The position numbers and the translations under genes are program-made. A DNA stretch of 64,000 bases from Streptomyces sp. LUP47B (GTDB lineage Bacteria; Actinomycetota; Actinomycetes; Streptomycetales; Streptomycetaceae). Within the stretch, counting starts at the first letter, position 1. Every line of letters starts with the position of its first letter. The stretch is from positions 196,751 through 260,750 of the forward strand of contig NZ_MJAH01000006.1 in NCBI RefSeq assembly GCF_001746295.1, read 5' to 3'. Of the stretch, positions 27,901 to 34,825 are shown piece after piece. The notes under the pieces are model-generated. The model was given only the letters and a program-made list of their open reading frames with translations, was not told the DNA's origin and ran no database searches.

Positions 27901-28453
27901 GCACCCGGTCCCAGGCGTCGCTCAGTTCGTCGGCGGAGTGGCAGGCCGACATGCCGATGCCGCCGCCACCGCCGGTGGCCTTGAGCATGACGGGATAGCC
28001 GATGGCCGCCGCGGATTCGAGGGCCTCCTCGAGCGAGGGCAGCAGTCCCGTCCCCGGTGCCAGCGGCACTCCGGCCGCCTCCGCCGCCGCCCGTGCCGTG
28101 TGCTTCGCGCCGAAGAGCTCCAACTGCTCGGGCGTCGGACCCACGAACACGATCCCCGCGTCCTCGCAGCGGCGGGCGAAGGCGGCGTCCTCGGACAGGA
28201 AGCCGTAACCGGGATGGATCGCGCCCGCGCCCGTGTCCTTGGCCGCCTTCAGCACCAGGTCGGCGTCGAGGTACGACTCCTTCGCGGGTGCGGGACCGAG
28301 GCGTACGGCCTGGTCGGCGAGCCGGACGTGAGGTGCGGCCCGGTCGGCGTCGGAGTACACCGCGACCGTCCGCAGGCCCAGCTCACGGGCTGTGCGGATG
28401 ATCCGGACGGCTATCTCGCCCCGGTTGGCGACGAGGAGGGTGTCGAAGGTCAT
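24917..28453 (-). CDS. Biotin-dependent urea-type carboxylase (urea or guanidine carboxylase)
   Basis: Single-chain carboxylase of 1178 residues. Order: biotin carboxylase (1 to about 450, starting TLLVANRGEIAVRI, with EVNTRLQVEHPVTEE), KipA/KipI-type carboxyltransferase domains (about 470-1040), and a C-terminal biotinyl domain with the lysine in EAMKMES. It makes allophanate from urea, or carboxyguanidine from guanidine. Two DUF1989 genes upstream favour guanidine by current family knowledge. The start at 28453 overlaps the previous stop by 4 bases. Confidence 0.93.
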   Translation of the reverse strand: MTFDTLLVANRGEIAVRIIRTARELGLRTVAVYSDADRAAPHVRLADQAVRLGPAPAKESYLDADLVLKAAKDTGAGAIHPGYGFLSEDAAFARRCEDAGIVFVGPTPEQLELFGAKHTARAAAEAAGVPLAPGTGLLPSLEEALESAAAIGYPVMLKATGGGGGIGMSACHSADELSDAWDRVQRVAAASFSSAGVFLERLVEHARHVEVQVFGDGEGRVVTFGDRDCSLQRRNQKVLEEAPAPGLPSHVRAQLADSARELCAAVGYRSAGTVEFVYDAAREEAYFLEVNTRLQVEHPVTEEIYGVDLVAWMLRLARGERDVVREPDPPHGHAVEARVYAEDPSREHRPSAGLLTRVEFPTGVRVDAWVETGTEVTTSYDPMLAKIIAYGPDRAHALRRLDEALERTRVDGIETNLGLVRAALADQRVAAATHSTATLSQIQDPTPRIEVMAAGTLTTVQDWPGRTGYWQVGVPPCGPMDDRSFRLGNTALGNPESAPGLECTLQGPSLRFTHATTVCVTGAPAPVAVDGTPVAQWEPVTVPAGGVLEVGTPTEHGLRTYVLFAGGLDIPAFLGSASTFTLGRFGGHGGRALRTGDVLHGGREAGGTLLAEAQAEGAPVEDRPSYTSTWHIGAVEGPHAAPEFFTEDDIHDFYAADWKVHFNSARTGVRLVGPKPRWARSDGGEAGLHPSNIHDTPYSVGAVDYTGDMPVLLGPDGPSLGGFVCPATVISTERWKLGQLRPGDTVRFMPVDASGEPRPAIVDGGVLARDGDVTYRRSGDDNLLVEFGPMQLDLALRMRVHALMDAVAEQGPDGITDLTPGIRSLQIQTDPGRLPQQQLLAVVREITASLPPSDELVVPSRTVHLPLSWDDPATREAIARYMAGVRDDAPWCPWNIEFIRRVNGLESVDDVYRTVFDAEYLVLGLGDVYLGAPVATPLDPRHRLVTTKYNPARTWTAENSVGIGGAYLCIYGMEGPGGYQFVGRTTQVWSPWQQRGAFEPGSPWLLRFFDRISWYPVDADELLELRADITSGRFVPRIEESTFSLAAYQSFLAEHAESIAEFRSHQQAAFSAERDAWEAAGEFARAAETSAPAAPAAEVAVPPGGRLIEAEFAASVWQLNVEPGDEVAAGQPLLALEAMKMESRVHAPADGVVAEILARPGDQVEAGTALLVLAPPAR

Positions 28454-29109
28454 TCTGCGGCCCCGATCGTCGTCTCTGCGGTCGTGGGCGTCGTCCCAGG
28501 GGTCCTGGTCATCGTCTCCGCGGCCCCGATCGTCATTTCCACGGGTGTCGGGTCGAAGCCGTTGCAGGGGTTGTTGATCTGGGGGCAGTTGGAGACCAGG
28601 ACGAGGACGTCGCGCTCGGCGCGCAGGGTGAGCGAGAGGCCCGGGGCGGAGATGCCGTCGACGATGCCGAGGGTGCCGTCCTTCTCGACCGGCACGTTCA
28701 TGTACCAGTTGATGTTGGAGACGAGGTCGCGCTTGCCGAGACCGTGCTTCGCGCCCTCGGCGAGGAAGTTGTCCACGCAGGCGTGCTGCGACCAGGTGTG
28801 ATGGCCGTAGCGCAGGGTGTTCGACTCCTTGGAGCAGGCGCCGCCTACGGTGTCGTGGCGGCCCACGTCGTCGGCGGTGACCGTCATCAGCGGGGTGTGC
28901 TCGCCGGACATCAGCACGCTGCCCGCGGTGAGGAAGATGCCGCCCTGCGCCTGGATGGTGTCGGGGGCGCTGTAGCGGACCGCCGTGTCGTGGGCGTCGT
29001 AGACGAGGAAGTCGACGGCCTGGTTGCCGTGCAGGTCGGTGATGGTGAGCGTCTCGCCCTCGCGGATGACGCGGGACCAGGCGGCGCGGGCCGGAACCAC
29101 GGTCTTCAT
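28450..29109 (-). CDS. DUF1989 protein, urea-amidolyase-associated protein 2 / carboxyguanidine deiminase subunit
   Basis: A 219-residue member of the UAAP2 group. The conserved GRHDTVGGACSKESNTLRYG contains the family His and Cys. DUF1989 pairs next to such carboxylases have been shown elsewhere to be carboxyguanidine deiminase (CgdA/CgdB), giving allophanate and ammonia. The last 25 residues are a low-complexity Thr-rich tail containing a repeated IGAAE, which looks lineage-specific. ATG at 29109; overlaps its partner by 4 bases. Confidence 0.9.
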   Translation of the reverse strand: MKTVVPARAAWSRVIREGETLTITDLHGNQAVDFLVYDAHDTAVRYSAPDTIQAQGGIFLTAGSVLMSGEHTPLMTVTADDVGRHDTVGGACSKESNTLRYGHHTWSQHACVDNFLAEGAKHGLGKRDLVSNINWYMNVPVEKDGTLGIVDGISAPGLSLTLRAERDVLVLVSNCPQINNPCNGFDPTPVEMTIGAAETMTRTPGTTPTTAETTIGAAE

Positions 29110-29930
29110 GCGCGTCCCTTCGAGGCCAGGAATTCGGCGGTGTTGAGGAAGGCGCGGCGGCCCTCGGGGGTGGCGTCCCAGAGGGCGTCGCCGGCGCGGG
29201 TGGGGTCGGCACGCCAGGCGAGGACTTCCAGGGGCGTGCTGACGTAGTCGGGCCGTGGGTCGGCGGGGTGCGGGACGTTCGCGATCAGTACCATCACGTC
29301 CTGTTCGGCGCGAAGGGTGACGCTGCCGCCGGGGCCCGCCGAGCCGGTGAAGTCGAGGGTGCCGTCCTCGCGGATCTCGACGCCCTGGAAGAAGGATAGG
29401 GACGGGGGGAGATCGCGGGGTTCGAGGCCGTTCTTCGCGGCTGCCAGCTTGAAGAGCTCGCGACCGGCGGGGGAGGGGCTGTGGGCGGTGCCGTCGCCGT
29501 AGCGCCCTGTGTTGCTGACCAGCGTGGAGGTGCCGCACAGCGCGTCGTGGCGGCCGGAGGTGTCGGCGACGACGCTCGCGAGGACGCGGCCCTGGTCGGA
29601 CAGGAGCAGTTGGCCCTCGCCGAGGTAGGCGTTCCACTGGACCTTGACCGTGTCGGCGACGTTCAGCCGCTCCCACGGGCGGCCCTCCGCGTACAGGAGG
29701 ACGTGGGCGCAGGCGTCTCCGTGCGGGTCGGTGAGGCGCAGTTCGGTGCCGCGGGCGAGGACACGGTGCGTGTAGTTGCCGCCCGCCACGGTCTCCGCCC
29801 ACACCAGGTGACCCGCCTCGCACGGTGGGTCCGGCCAGGCGCCGGCCGGGACGACGGGCATGGCCTCGGCGCGGGTGCCCTCCTGGGCGCGGGCATGGTC
29901 TCGGGCTCCGTATGTGGTCTGCGTGGCCAT
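29106..29930 (-). CDS. DUF1989 protein, urea-amidolyase-associated protein 1 / carboxyguanidine deiminase subunit
   Basis: A 274-residue UAAP1-type protein, the larger partner of the 28450 gene. GRHDALCGTSTLVSNTGRYG is the metal/catalytic segment and an N-terminal WAETVAGGNYTHRVLARG segment is family-typical. It is the first gene of the four-gene operon. GGAGG lies seven bases before the ATG, and the 22-bp palindrome lies 24 bp upstream of the start codon, where a repressor would block the promoter. Confidence 0.9.
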   Translation of the reverse strand: MATQTTYGARDHARAQEGTRAEAMPVVPAGAWPDPPCEAGHLVWAETVAGGNYTHRVLARGTELRLTDPHGDACAHVLLYAEGRPWERLNVADTVKVQWNAYLGEGQLLLSDQGRVLASVVADTSGRHDALCGTSTLVSNTGRYGDGTAHSPSPAGRELFKLAAAKNGLEPRDLPPSLSFFQGVEIREDGTLDFTGSAGPGGSVTLRAEQDVMVLIANVPHPADPRPDYVSTPLEVLAWRADPTRAGDALWDATPEGRRAFLNTAEFLASKGRA

Positions 29931-29954
29931 GGCGGGACCTCCGGCTCCGGGGTT

Positions 29955-29976
29955 ATTTCTGTCGCTCGACAGAAAT
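29955..29976. promoter_or_regulatory. Perfect 22-bp palindromic operator before the amidolyase operon
   Basis: Ten-base arms ATTTCTGTCG and CGACAGAAAT flank CT. It lies between the operon and the divergent TetR gene. A second copy with 18 of 22 bases conserved is at 41955-41976 before the permease gene. The shared sequence is the evidence that the TetR protein controls both. Confidence 0.85.
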
Positions 29977-30169
29977 TAGGGGCGATGCGGGTCGGAGGGA
30001 TTGCTCCGGCGTTGCTGGGGGGTTACCGGGGGCTCACAGGTGGGTTGTCGGGTGCAGTGCGGTGGGGGTGGGGTGGTGCGTTGTCAGGTGCGGGCGGTGG
30101 GGGTGGGGCGCGTCCGCGCGTGAGGCTTTAAGGCGATACGGCCCGCGCTCCTGGGGAGGGTGGAGCGGG

Positions 30170-30735
30170 GGTTGGAGGGGGTCGGGGTGTCGGCGGTCGC
30201 CTGGCGCCTGTGGGTTAGGCGGAGATCCTGGCGGGCGTTGGGTGGTTGGGGAGGGGCGGGGGTACGGGCGGCTGTCGGGCGCCTGTGGGGGATGCGGGGG
30301 TTGCCGTGCCGCTGGGGGTCGGAGTTGGCCGGGGTGTCGGCGGTCGTCCGGCTTCCTGGGCTTCGCGGAGGTCCCTGTGTCGCCGGGGGTTGGAGCGGGT
30401 CGGGGTGTGGGCGGCTGTCGGGCGCTTGGGGGGTTGCGGGGCTTGCCGTGCCCGCTGGGGGTTGGAGCTGGCGGGGGTGTCGGCGGTCGTCCGGTTTCTG
30501 TGGGTTGCGCGGAGGTCCCTGCGTCGCCCGGGGGTGGAGCGGGCCGAGGTGTCGGCGGTGGCCCGGCGCTCATGGCTCACGCCGAGAACCCCCTGCCATT
30601 GGGGGAGGCGTGCCGGGCTGTCGGCGGCGGCCCGGCGCTGGTGGGGCACGCCGAGTACCCGGCCCCCGGTTGGAGCGGGCCAGAGGGTCGCCGGTCGCCC
30701 GGTGCTTGTGGATCACCCGGAGACCCCGTGCCCCC
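30170..30735. repeat. Degenerate tandem array, about eight units of about 71 bp
   Basis: The core GGTGTCGGCGGTCG, or a close variant, begins near 30186, 30261, 30333, 30404, 30476, 30549, 30617 and 30685, giving spacings of 68-75. Each unit also carries GGGGGTTGGAG and a GGAGGTCCC-like segment. The plus strand is very G/T-rich. No gene is evident in 29977-30754; reading frames through it are low-complexity Gly/Arg. The array ends about 20 bp before the TetR start. Confidence 0.8.
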
Positions 30736-30754
30736 GTGTGCGAGGATCGAACGC

Positions 30755-31396
30755 ATGGGTACGACGGGTGGGACGGCGGAGTCCGGGCGACGGGTCGGTA
30801 GGCCGCGGGCCGCTCGGCGGCCGGACAGCGGGCTGGCGCCGCGTGACGAACTCCTCGTCGCCGCGGCCGAGTTGTTCACCTCTCTGGGCTACGCCGCCAC
30901 CAGCACCCGGGCGGTGGCCGAGCGTGCGGGCATGCGGCAGGCGTCCATGTACCACTACGTCTCCGGCAAGGAGGAGCTCCTCGCCGAGCTCCTGGAGTCC
31001 ACCGTCACGCCTTCGTTGGCGTACGCCCGCGAGCTGCTCGCCGACGACACGGTCCCGGCCGAGAACCGGCTGTGGGAGCTGTGCCGCGCGGACACCGAGG
31101 TGCTGTGCGACGGACCGCACAATCTCGGCGGCCTCTATCTGCTGCCCGAGGTGCGCGCCGAGCGGTTCGCCGGCTTCCATGCCGTGCGTGCCGAACTCAA
31201 GGACGCCTACCGGCAGTTGCTCGCCGCCACCCCGGCGGGCGGCGCCCTCGCCAAGAGCGAGCTCGATCTGCGCACGGACCTGTTGTTCGGCCTGATCGAG
31301 AGCGTGATCCTCATCCACCGCTCCGACCCCGAACGCCCCGTCTCGGTCTTCGCGGAGGCCACCGCGGACGCGGCCCTGCGCATCGCCGGGATCTGA
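30755..31396 (+). CDS. TetR-family regulator of the amidolyase regulon
   Basis: TetR-type repressor of 213 residues. The HTH lies in AAELFTSLGYAATSTRAVAERAGMRQASMYHYVSGKEELL (about 37-76). The ATG at 30755 has GAGGA eight bases upstream; the open frame before it runs through the repeat array and is not coding. It is divergent from the DUF1989-carboxylase operon, with a perfect palindrome between. The ligand would be expected to be guanidine, urea or a pathway intermediate, but this is inference. Confidence 0.9.
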   Translation: MGTTGGTAESGRRVGRPRAARRPDSGLAPRDELLVAAAELFTSLGYAATSTRAVAERAGMRQASMYHYVSGKEELLAELLESTVTPSLAYARELLADDTVPAENRLWELCRADTEVLCDGPHNLGGLYLLPEVRAERFAGFHAVRAELKDAYRQLLAATPAGGALAKSELDLRTDLLFGLIESVILIHRSDPERPVSVFAEATADAALRIAGI

Positions 31397-31405
31397 GCCC
31401 GGTAC

Positions 31406-31424
31406 CCGGCCGAAGGCCGGTCTT
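31406..31424 (+). terminator. Short hairpin after the TetR gene
   Basis: CCGGCC (31406-31411) pairs with GGCCGG (31415-31420) around GAA, then TCTTC. It is short but correctly placed. Confidence 0.5.
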
Positions 31425-31669
31425 CACCCGCCACGGTGAGTGAGTTCCGTACGTCTGTACGCCCTGACTGAACGTGTTCGAATGGTGCCGGAGCGTATAA
31501 ATGGGCCGAGGGTACTCCAGTCGCAATGCCCGTTTCAGGTGCTTGCTGAATATGACACGGCGATGATCCGGTCGGACTAAGCTCGCCCGCAGCGCACCGA
31601 GTTGATGTGTATTCGTGCGCTTGTTCCCTATATGTGCGACTCCCCGTCGATACGTCTCAGAGGGCCCAC

Positions 31670-33265
31670 ATGGTGAGTGTTCAATCCCCGCCAGGACGCC
31701 GTGAACTGCCGTATGCGCGCGTGCTGTTGCTCCCCGCCATAGTCATGGCCGCGGCGACCGGGGCCGCCGTCGCGGCGGTGCAGCAGCCCGCCCGGGCCGC
31801 TGTCGGCTGGTGCGGCGCCATCGCCACGCTGCTGGTGATCGCGGTGGCGGCCGAAGCCGTCCGGCGCGGTCGTCAACTGCGGGACCAGCGTCTCGAGCAC
31901 GTCCGTCACACCGCGGATCTGAAGCGGCGCATCGCCGACCAGGACCAGGAGCTGACCCGGTTCGCCAAGGAGATCGCGCCCACCGCGCTGGACTGGCTGC
32001 GCCGCGGAAGTTCCCCCGGAGAGGTGATTCGCCAACTCGGCGACATCGACCCAGCGTGGGCGGACCTTCCCGAGGCGCAGATCCGCCTGCTCAAGACGGT
32101 GCTCACCATCGTCGACACCGAGGAGATCATGCGCGACGCCGCGCAGCGCTCCTTCGTGAACATCGCGCGTCGCGTTCAGGCCATCGTCCACCAACAGGCC
32201 AACGAACTGCGGGAGATGGAGGAGGACCACGGCCGTAACCCCGAGGTCTTCGACGACCTCCTGCGCATCGACCACGGCACCGCGCTGATCGGCCGTCTCG
32301 CCGACTCCATCTCCGTCCTCGGCGGCGGCCGCCCCGGCCGCCAGTGGCCCGAGCCCGTCGCGCTGTACAGCGTGCTGCGCGGCGCCATGTCCCGGATCCT
32401 GGAGTACCGGCGCATCGACCTGTCCTCGATCGCCAAGGTGAACGTCAAGGGCACCGCCGTCGAGCCGGTCATCCACGCCGCGGCCGAACTCCTCGACAAC
32501 GCCACGCGCTACTCCCCGCCGCAGAGCAAGGTGCACGTCACCGCCACCGAGGTGCAGACCGGTGTCTGCATCGAGATCGAGGACGCCGGCGTCAGCCTCA
32601 GCGAGGAGGCCCGGCTGAGGGCCGAGGGCATGCTGGAGCGGGCCAAGGCCGGTGTGGACCTCCAGGACCTGGGTGAGTCGCCGCGTCTCGGCCTCGCGGT
32701 GGTGGGCCGGCTCTGCCAGGCGTACGACATGCAGGTCTCCCTGCGTGCCTCCGCGTACGGCGGCGTGCGCGCCATCCTCGTCGTGCCCAGCGACATGCTC
32801 ACCGACGAGCCCGGTGTCGGACTCGCCCACGGCATCGGCGCCACCGCCGTGCCCAAGGCCGAACTGGGCGCCCTGCCCGGCCCCAAGCGCACGATCAAGA
32901 AGCGCCGCCCCACCAGCCCCAAGTTCACGACCCCCGTCTCCATGGAGGACGACGTCCCGGAGGTCACCGAGTGGACGGCCAACGGGCTGCCGCAGCGCCG
33001 CAGCCGGGTCAAGACCTCGCTCACCCAGCGCTATGCCGAGCAGGCCGAGATCGAACGGGCAGAGCGGGAAGGCCGCCCGACGATCTGGTCGACGGCCCAG
33101 CGCGAGCCGGAGCCGGAGCCGGAGCAGAAGCCGGACGACACCCCGCCCGGCCTGTGGGTCCAGGCGTTCATGGACGGCCTCAAGCGGCCCACCTCTTCCA
33201 CAGTCACCCAGCCGACCGACGAACCGGCCCGTACCGAGGCCGAAGACGAGGGGAACCTCAAGTGA
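31670..33265 (+). CDS. cvnA: Conservon sensor histidine-kinase-like protein CvnA
   Basis: Membrane ATPase of 531 residues heading a conservon. Two N-terminal membrane helices (about 17-38 and 43-63) leave most of the protein cytoplasmic. The HATPase N-box HAAAELLDNATRYSPP (about 265-280) is intact, but I see no standard phospho-acceptor His box. A basic, Pro/Glu-rich C-tail (about 400-531) contains EPEPEPE. The ATG at 31670 has CAGAGGG upstream. TATAAA at 31496-31501 may be the promoter -10. cvnB overlaps the stop. Confidence 0.92.
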   Translation: MVSVQSPPGRRELPYARVLLLPAIVMAAATGAAVAAVQQPARAAVGWCGAIATLLVIAVAAEAVRRGRQLRDQRLEHVRHTADLKRRIADQDQELTRFAKEIAPTALDWLRRGSSPGEVIRQLGDIDPAWADLPEAQIRLLKTVLTIVDTEEIMRDAAQRSFVNIARRVQAIVHQQANELREMEEDHGRNPEVFDDLLRIDHGTALIGRLADSISVLGGGRPGRQWPEPVALYSVLRGAMSRILEYRRIDLSSIAKVNVKGTAVEPVIHAAAELLDNATRYSPPQSKVHVTATEVQTGVCIEIEDAGVSLSEEARLRAEGMLERAKAGVDLQDLGESPRLGLAVVGRLCQAYDMQVSLRASAYGGVRAILVVPSDMLTDEPGVGLAHGIGATAVPKAELGALPGPKRTIKKRRPTSPKFTTPVSMEDDVPEVTEWTANGLPQRRSRVKTSLTQRYAEQAEIERAEREGRPTIWSTAQREPEPEPEQKPDDTPPGLWVQAFMDGLKRPTSSTVTQPTDEPARTEAEDEGNLK

Positions 33266-33669
33266 TCCAGCAGCGAGGCAACTTCGACTGGATGCTCCAG
33301 GACCTCGCCAAGGGCGTACCGGGCATCCAGATGATCGTGGTGCTCTCCGCCGACGGCCTGCGCATCGCGCGGCACGGCGGAGACCCGGACACCGCCGACC
33401 GCGTCGCCGCCGCCTGTGCGGGCCTGCAGAGCCTGGCGGGTGCCGTGGCCGGGGAGATCCCCGGCAGCGACGGCAAGATGAAGATGGTCCTCATCGAGAT
33501 CCACGGGGGCTACTTCTATCTGATGGCCGCCGGCCCCAACGCCTATCTCGCGGTGCTGTCCGACATCATCACCGAACCGGGCCACATGAGCGCCCGCATG
33601 AGCGACCTGGTCGTCCGCATCGGCGCGCACCTCACCAGCCCGCCCCGGCGCAACGGGCAGACCGTATGA
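33262..33669 (+). CDS. cvnB: Conservon roadblock/LC7 protein CvnB
   Basis: Roadblock/LC7 domain protein of 135 residues, of the type that acts as a GTPase partner for CvnD. The start GTG overlaps the cvnA stop (GTGA). The segment QMIVVLSADGLRIARH and the GGYFYLMAAGPNAYLAVL strand pair are characteristic. Confidence 0.95.
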   Translation: MIQQRGNFDWMLQDLAKGVPGIQMIVVLSADGLRIARHGGDPDTADRVAAACAGLQSLAGAVAGEIPGSDGKMKMVLIEIHGGYFYLMAAGPNAYLAVLSDIITEPGHMSARMSDLVVRIGAHLTSPPRRNGQTV

Positions 33670-34088
33670 CTCCTCCACAACGCCGACGGCGATTCCCCAA
33701 GGCCAGTCCGGAACCGACGCCGCAACCCCCGCAGGAGGGCCAGGACCCACCAGAGGGACCGAAGAAGAACCCCGAGCGGCTGTACGTCATCACCGGCCCC
33801 GACGGAACCGAGCGCTCGGAACTCGACCTGGTCACCTTAATCGTGGCGCACGCCGACCCGCCGCCCTCCGCCACGCCTGAGCAGGCGGCGCTGCTCAGGC
33901 TCTGCACGGCCCCCCTGTCCGTGGCCGAGCTGTCCGCCTATCTCAGCCTGCCGTTCAGCGTGGTGACCGTCCTGCTCACCGAGCTGTTGACGGCCGAACT
34001 GGTGACGGCCCGCGCCCCGGTCATCCGCCAGGCGCTGGCCGACCGTTCCCTCCTCGAAGCGGTGATGCATGGACTTCAACGGCTCTGA
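33666..34088 (+). CDS. cvnC: Conservon DUF742 protein CvnC, with a TTA codon
   Basis: DUF742 protein of 140 residues with a Pro-rich N-terminus and a winged-helix-like C-terminus (TAPLSVAELSAYLSLPFSVVTVLLTELL). Start overlaps the cvnB stop (ATGA). Codon 58 is TTA (33837-33839), the leucine codon read only by the bldA tRNA in Streptomyces, so CvnC and perhaps translation of coupled cvnD should be growth-phase dependent. Confidence 0.94.
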   Translation: MTPPQRRRRFPKASPEPTPQPPQEGQDPPEGPKKNPERLYVITGPDGTERSELDLVTLIVAHADPPPSATPEQAALLRLCTAPLSVAELSAYLSLPFSVVTVLLTELLTAELVTARAPVIRQALADRSLLEAVMHGLQRL

Positions 34089-34689
34089 CACCATCCCCGG
34101 TCCGCGCACAGCGGACCACCTTCCGCAAACCGCCGAAGCCGCGGTGAAGATCGTCATCGTGGGCGGCTTCGGCGTGGGCAAGACGACCATGGTCGGCTCG
34201 GTCAGCGAGATCAAACCGCTGACCACCGAGGAGACCATGACCCAGGCCGGCATCGGGGTCGACGACAACTACGGCTCCGAGACCAAGACGGCCACCACCG
34301 TGGCCATGGACTTCGGCCGTATCAGCATCACCGACCAGCTGGTCCTCTACCTCTTCGGCACCCCGGGCCAGGAACGCTTCTGGTTCCTGTGGAACGGCCT
34401 GTTCGAAGGCGCACTCGGCGCGGTCGTCCTCGTGGACACCCGACGCCTCGAAGTCAGCTTCGACGTCATGGACCGCCTGGAGGAGCGAGGCGTGCCCTTC
34501 GTCGTCGCCGTCAACACCTTCCCCGACGGCCCTCGCCACCCGCTCGACGACCTCCGCGCCGCGCTCGACCTCAGCGCCGACATCCCCATCGTCGAGTGCG
34601 ACGCGCGCCGGCGGGCGTCCAGCCGGGACGTGCTGATGACGTTGTTGCGGTTCCTTCATTCGCTGTCTTTGGAGAAGACCCCTGTGTGA
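34069..34689 (+). CDS. cvnD: Conservon Ras-like GTPase CvnD
   Basis: Small GTPase of 206 residues (MglA/Ras-like). P-loop GGFGVGKTT (about 32-40), switch segment with the FGTPGQERF G3-like motif (about 98-106), and the NTF segment are present. It overlaps cvnC by 20 bp. In S. coelicolor and S. griseus, conservon GTPases form a membrane complex with CvnA-C and affect aerial growth and antibiotic production. Confidence 0.95.
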   Translation: MDFNGSDTIPGPRTADHLPQTAEAAVKIVIVGGFGVGKTTMVGSVSEIKPLTTEETMTQAGIGVDDNYGSETKTATTVAMDFGRISITDQLVLYLFGTPGQERFWFLWNGLFEGALGAVVLVDTRRLEVSFDVMDRLEERGVPFVVAVNTFPDGPRHPLDDLRAALDLSADIPIVECDARRRASSRDVLMTLLRFLHSLSLEKTPV

Positions 34690-34825
34690 GGCGTGGCGCG
34701 GCAGTGCCGTACCGCCGCCCCCCTCTCCCCCTCTCCCACGCTCCCGGCTTCGCTCGAACCCATCGGACCGGGGCGGCCCATCACTTCCCGTACACCAGAT
34801 CGATCTCAGCTTCGGAGCGACCATC

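Noticed and set aside
24917..29212. A single 1431-residue protein joining the DUF1989 region and carboxylase
   Set aside because: The carboxylase N-terminus starts cleanly at 28453 with a 4-base overlap; the extra part is Arg/Pro-rich out-of-frame reading of the DUF1989 gene.
29931..30160. Guanidine-I riboswitch in the operon leader
   Set aside because: Only about 25 bp separates the palindrome from the start codon, and none of the conserved riboswitch blocks was seen on the minus strand.
29825..30754. N-terminal extension of the TetR protein through the repeat array
   Set aside because: The frame there is Gly/Arg/Trp-rich, repeats change frame, and a good ribosome-binding site precedes the ATG at 30755.
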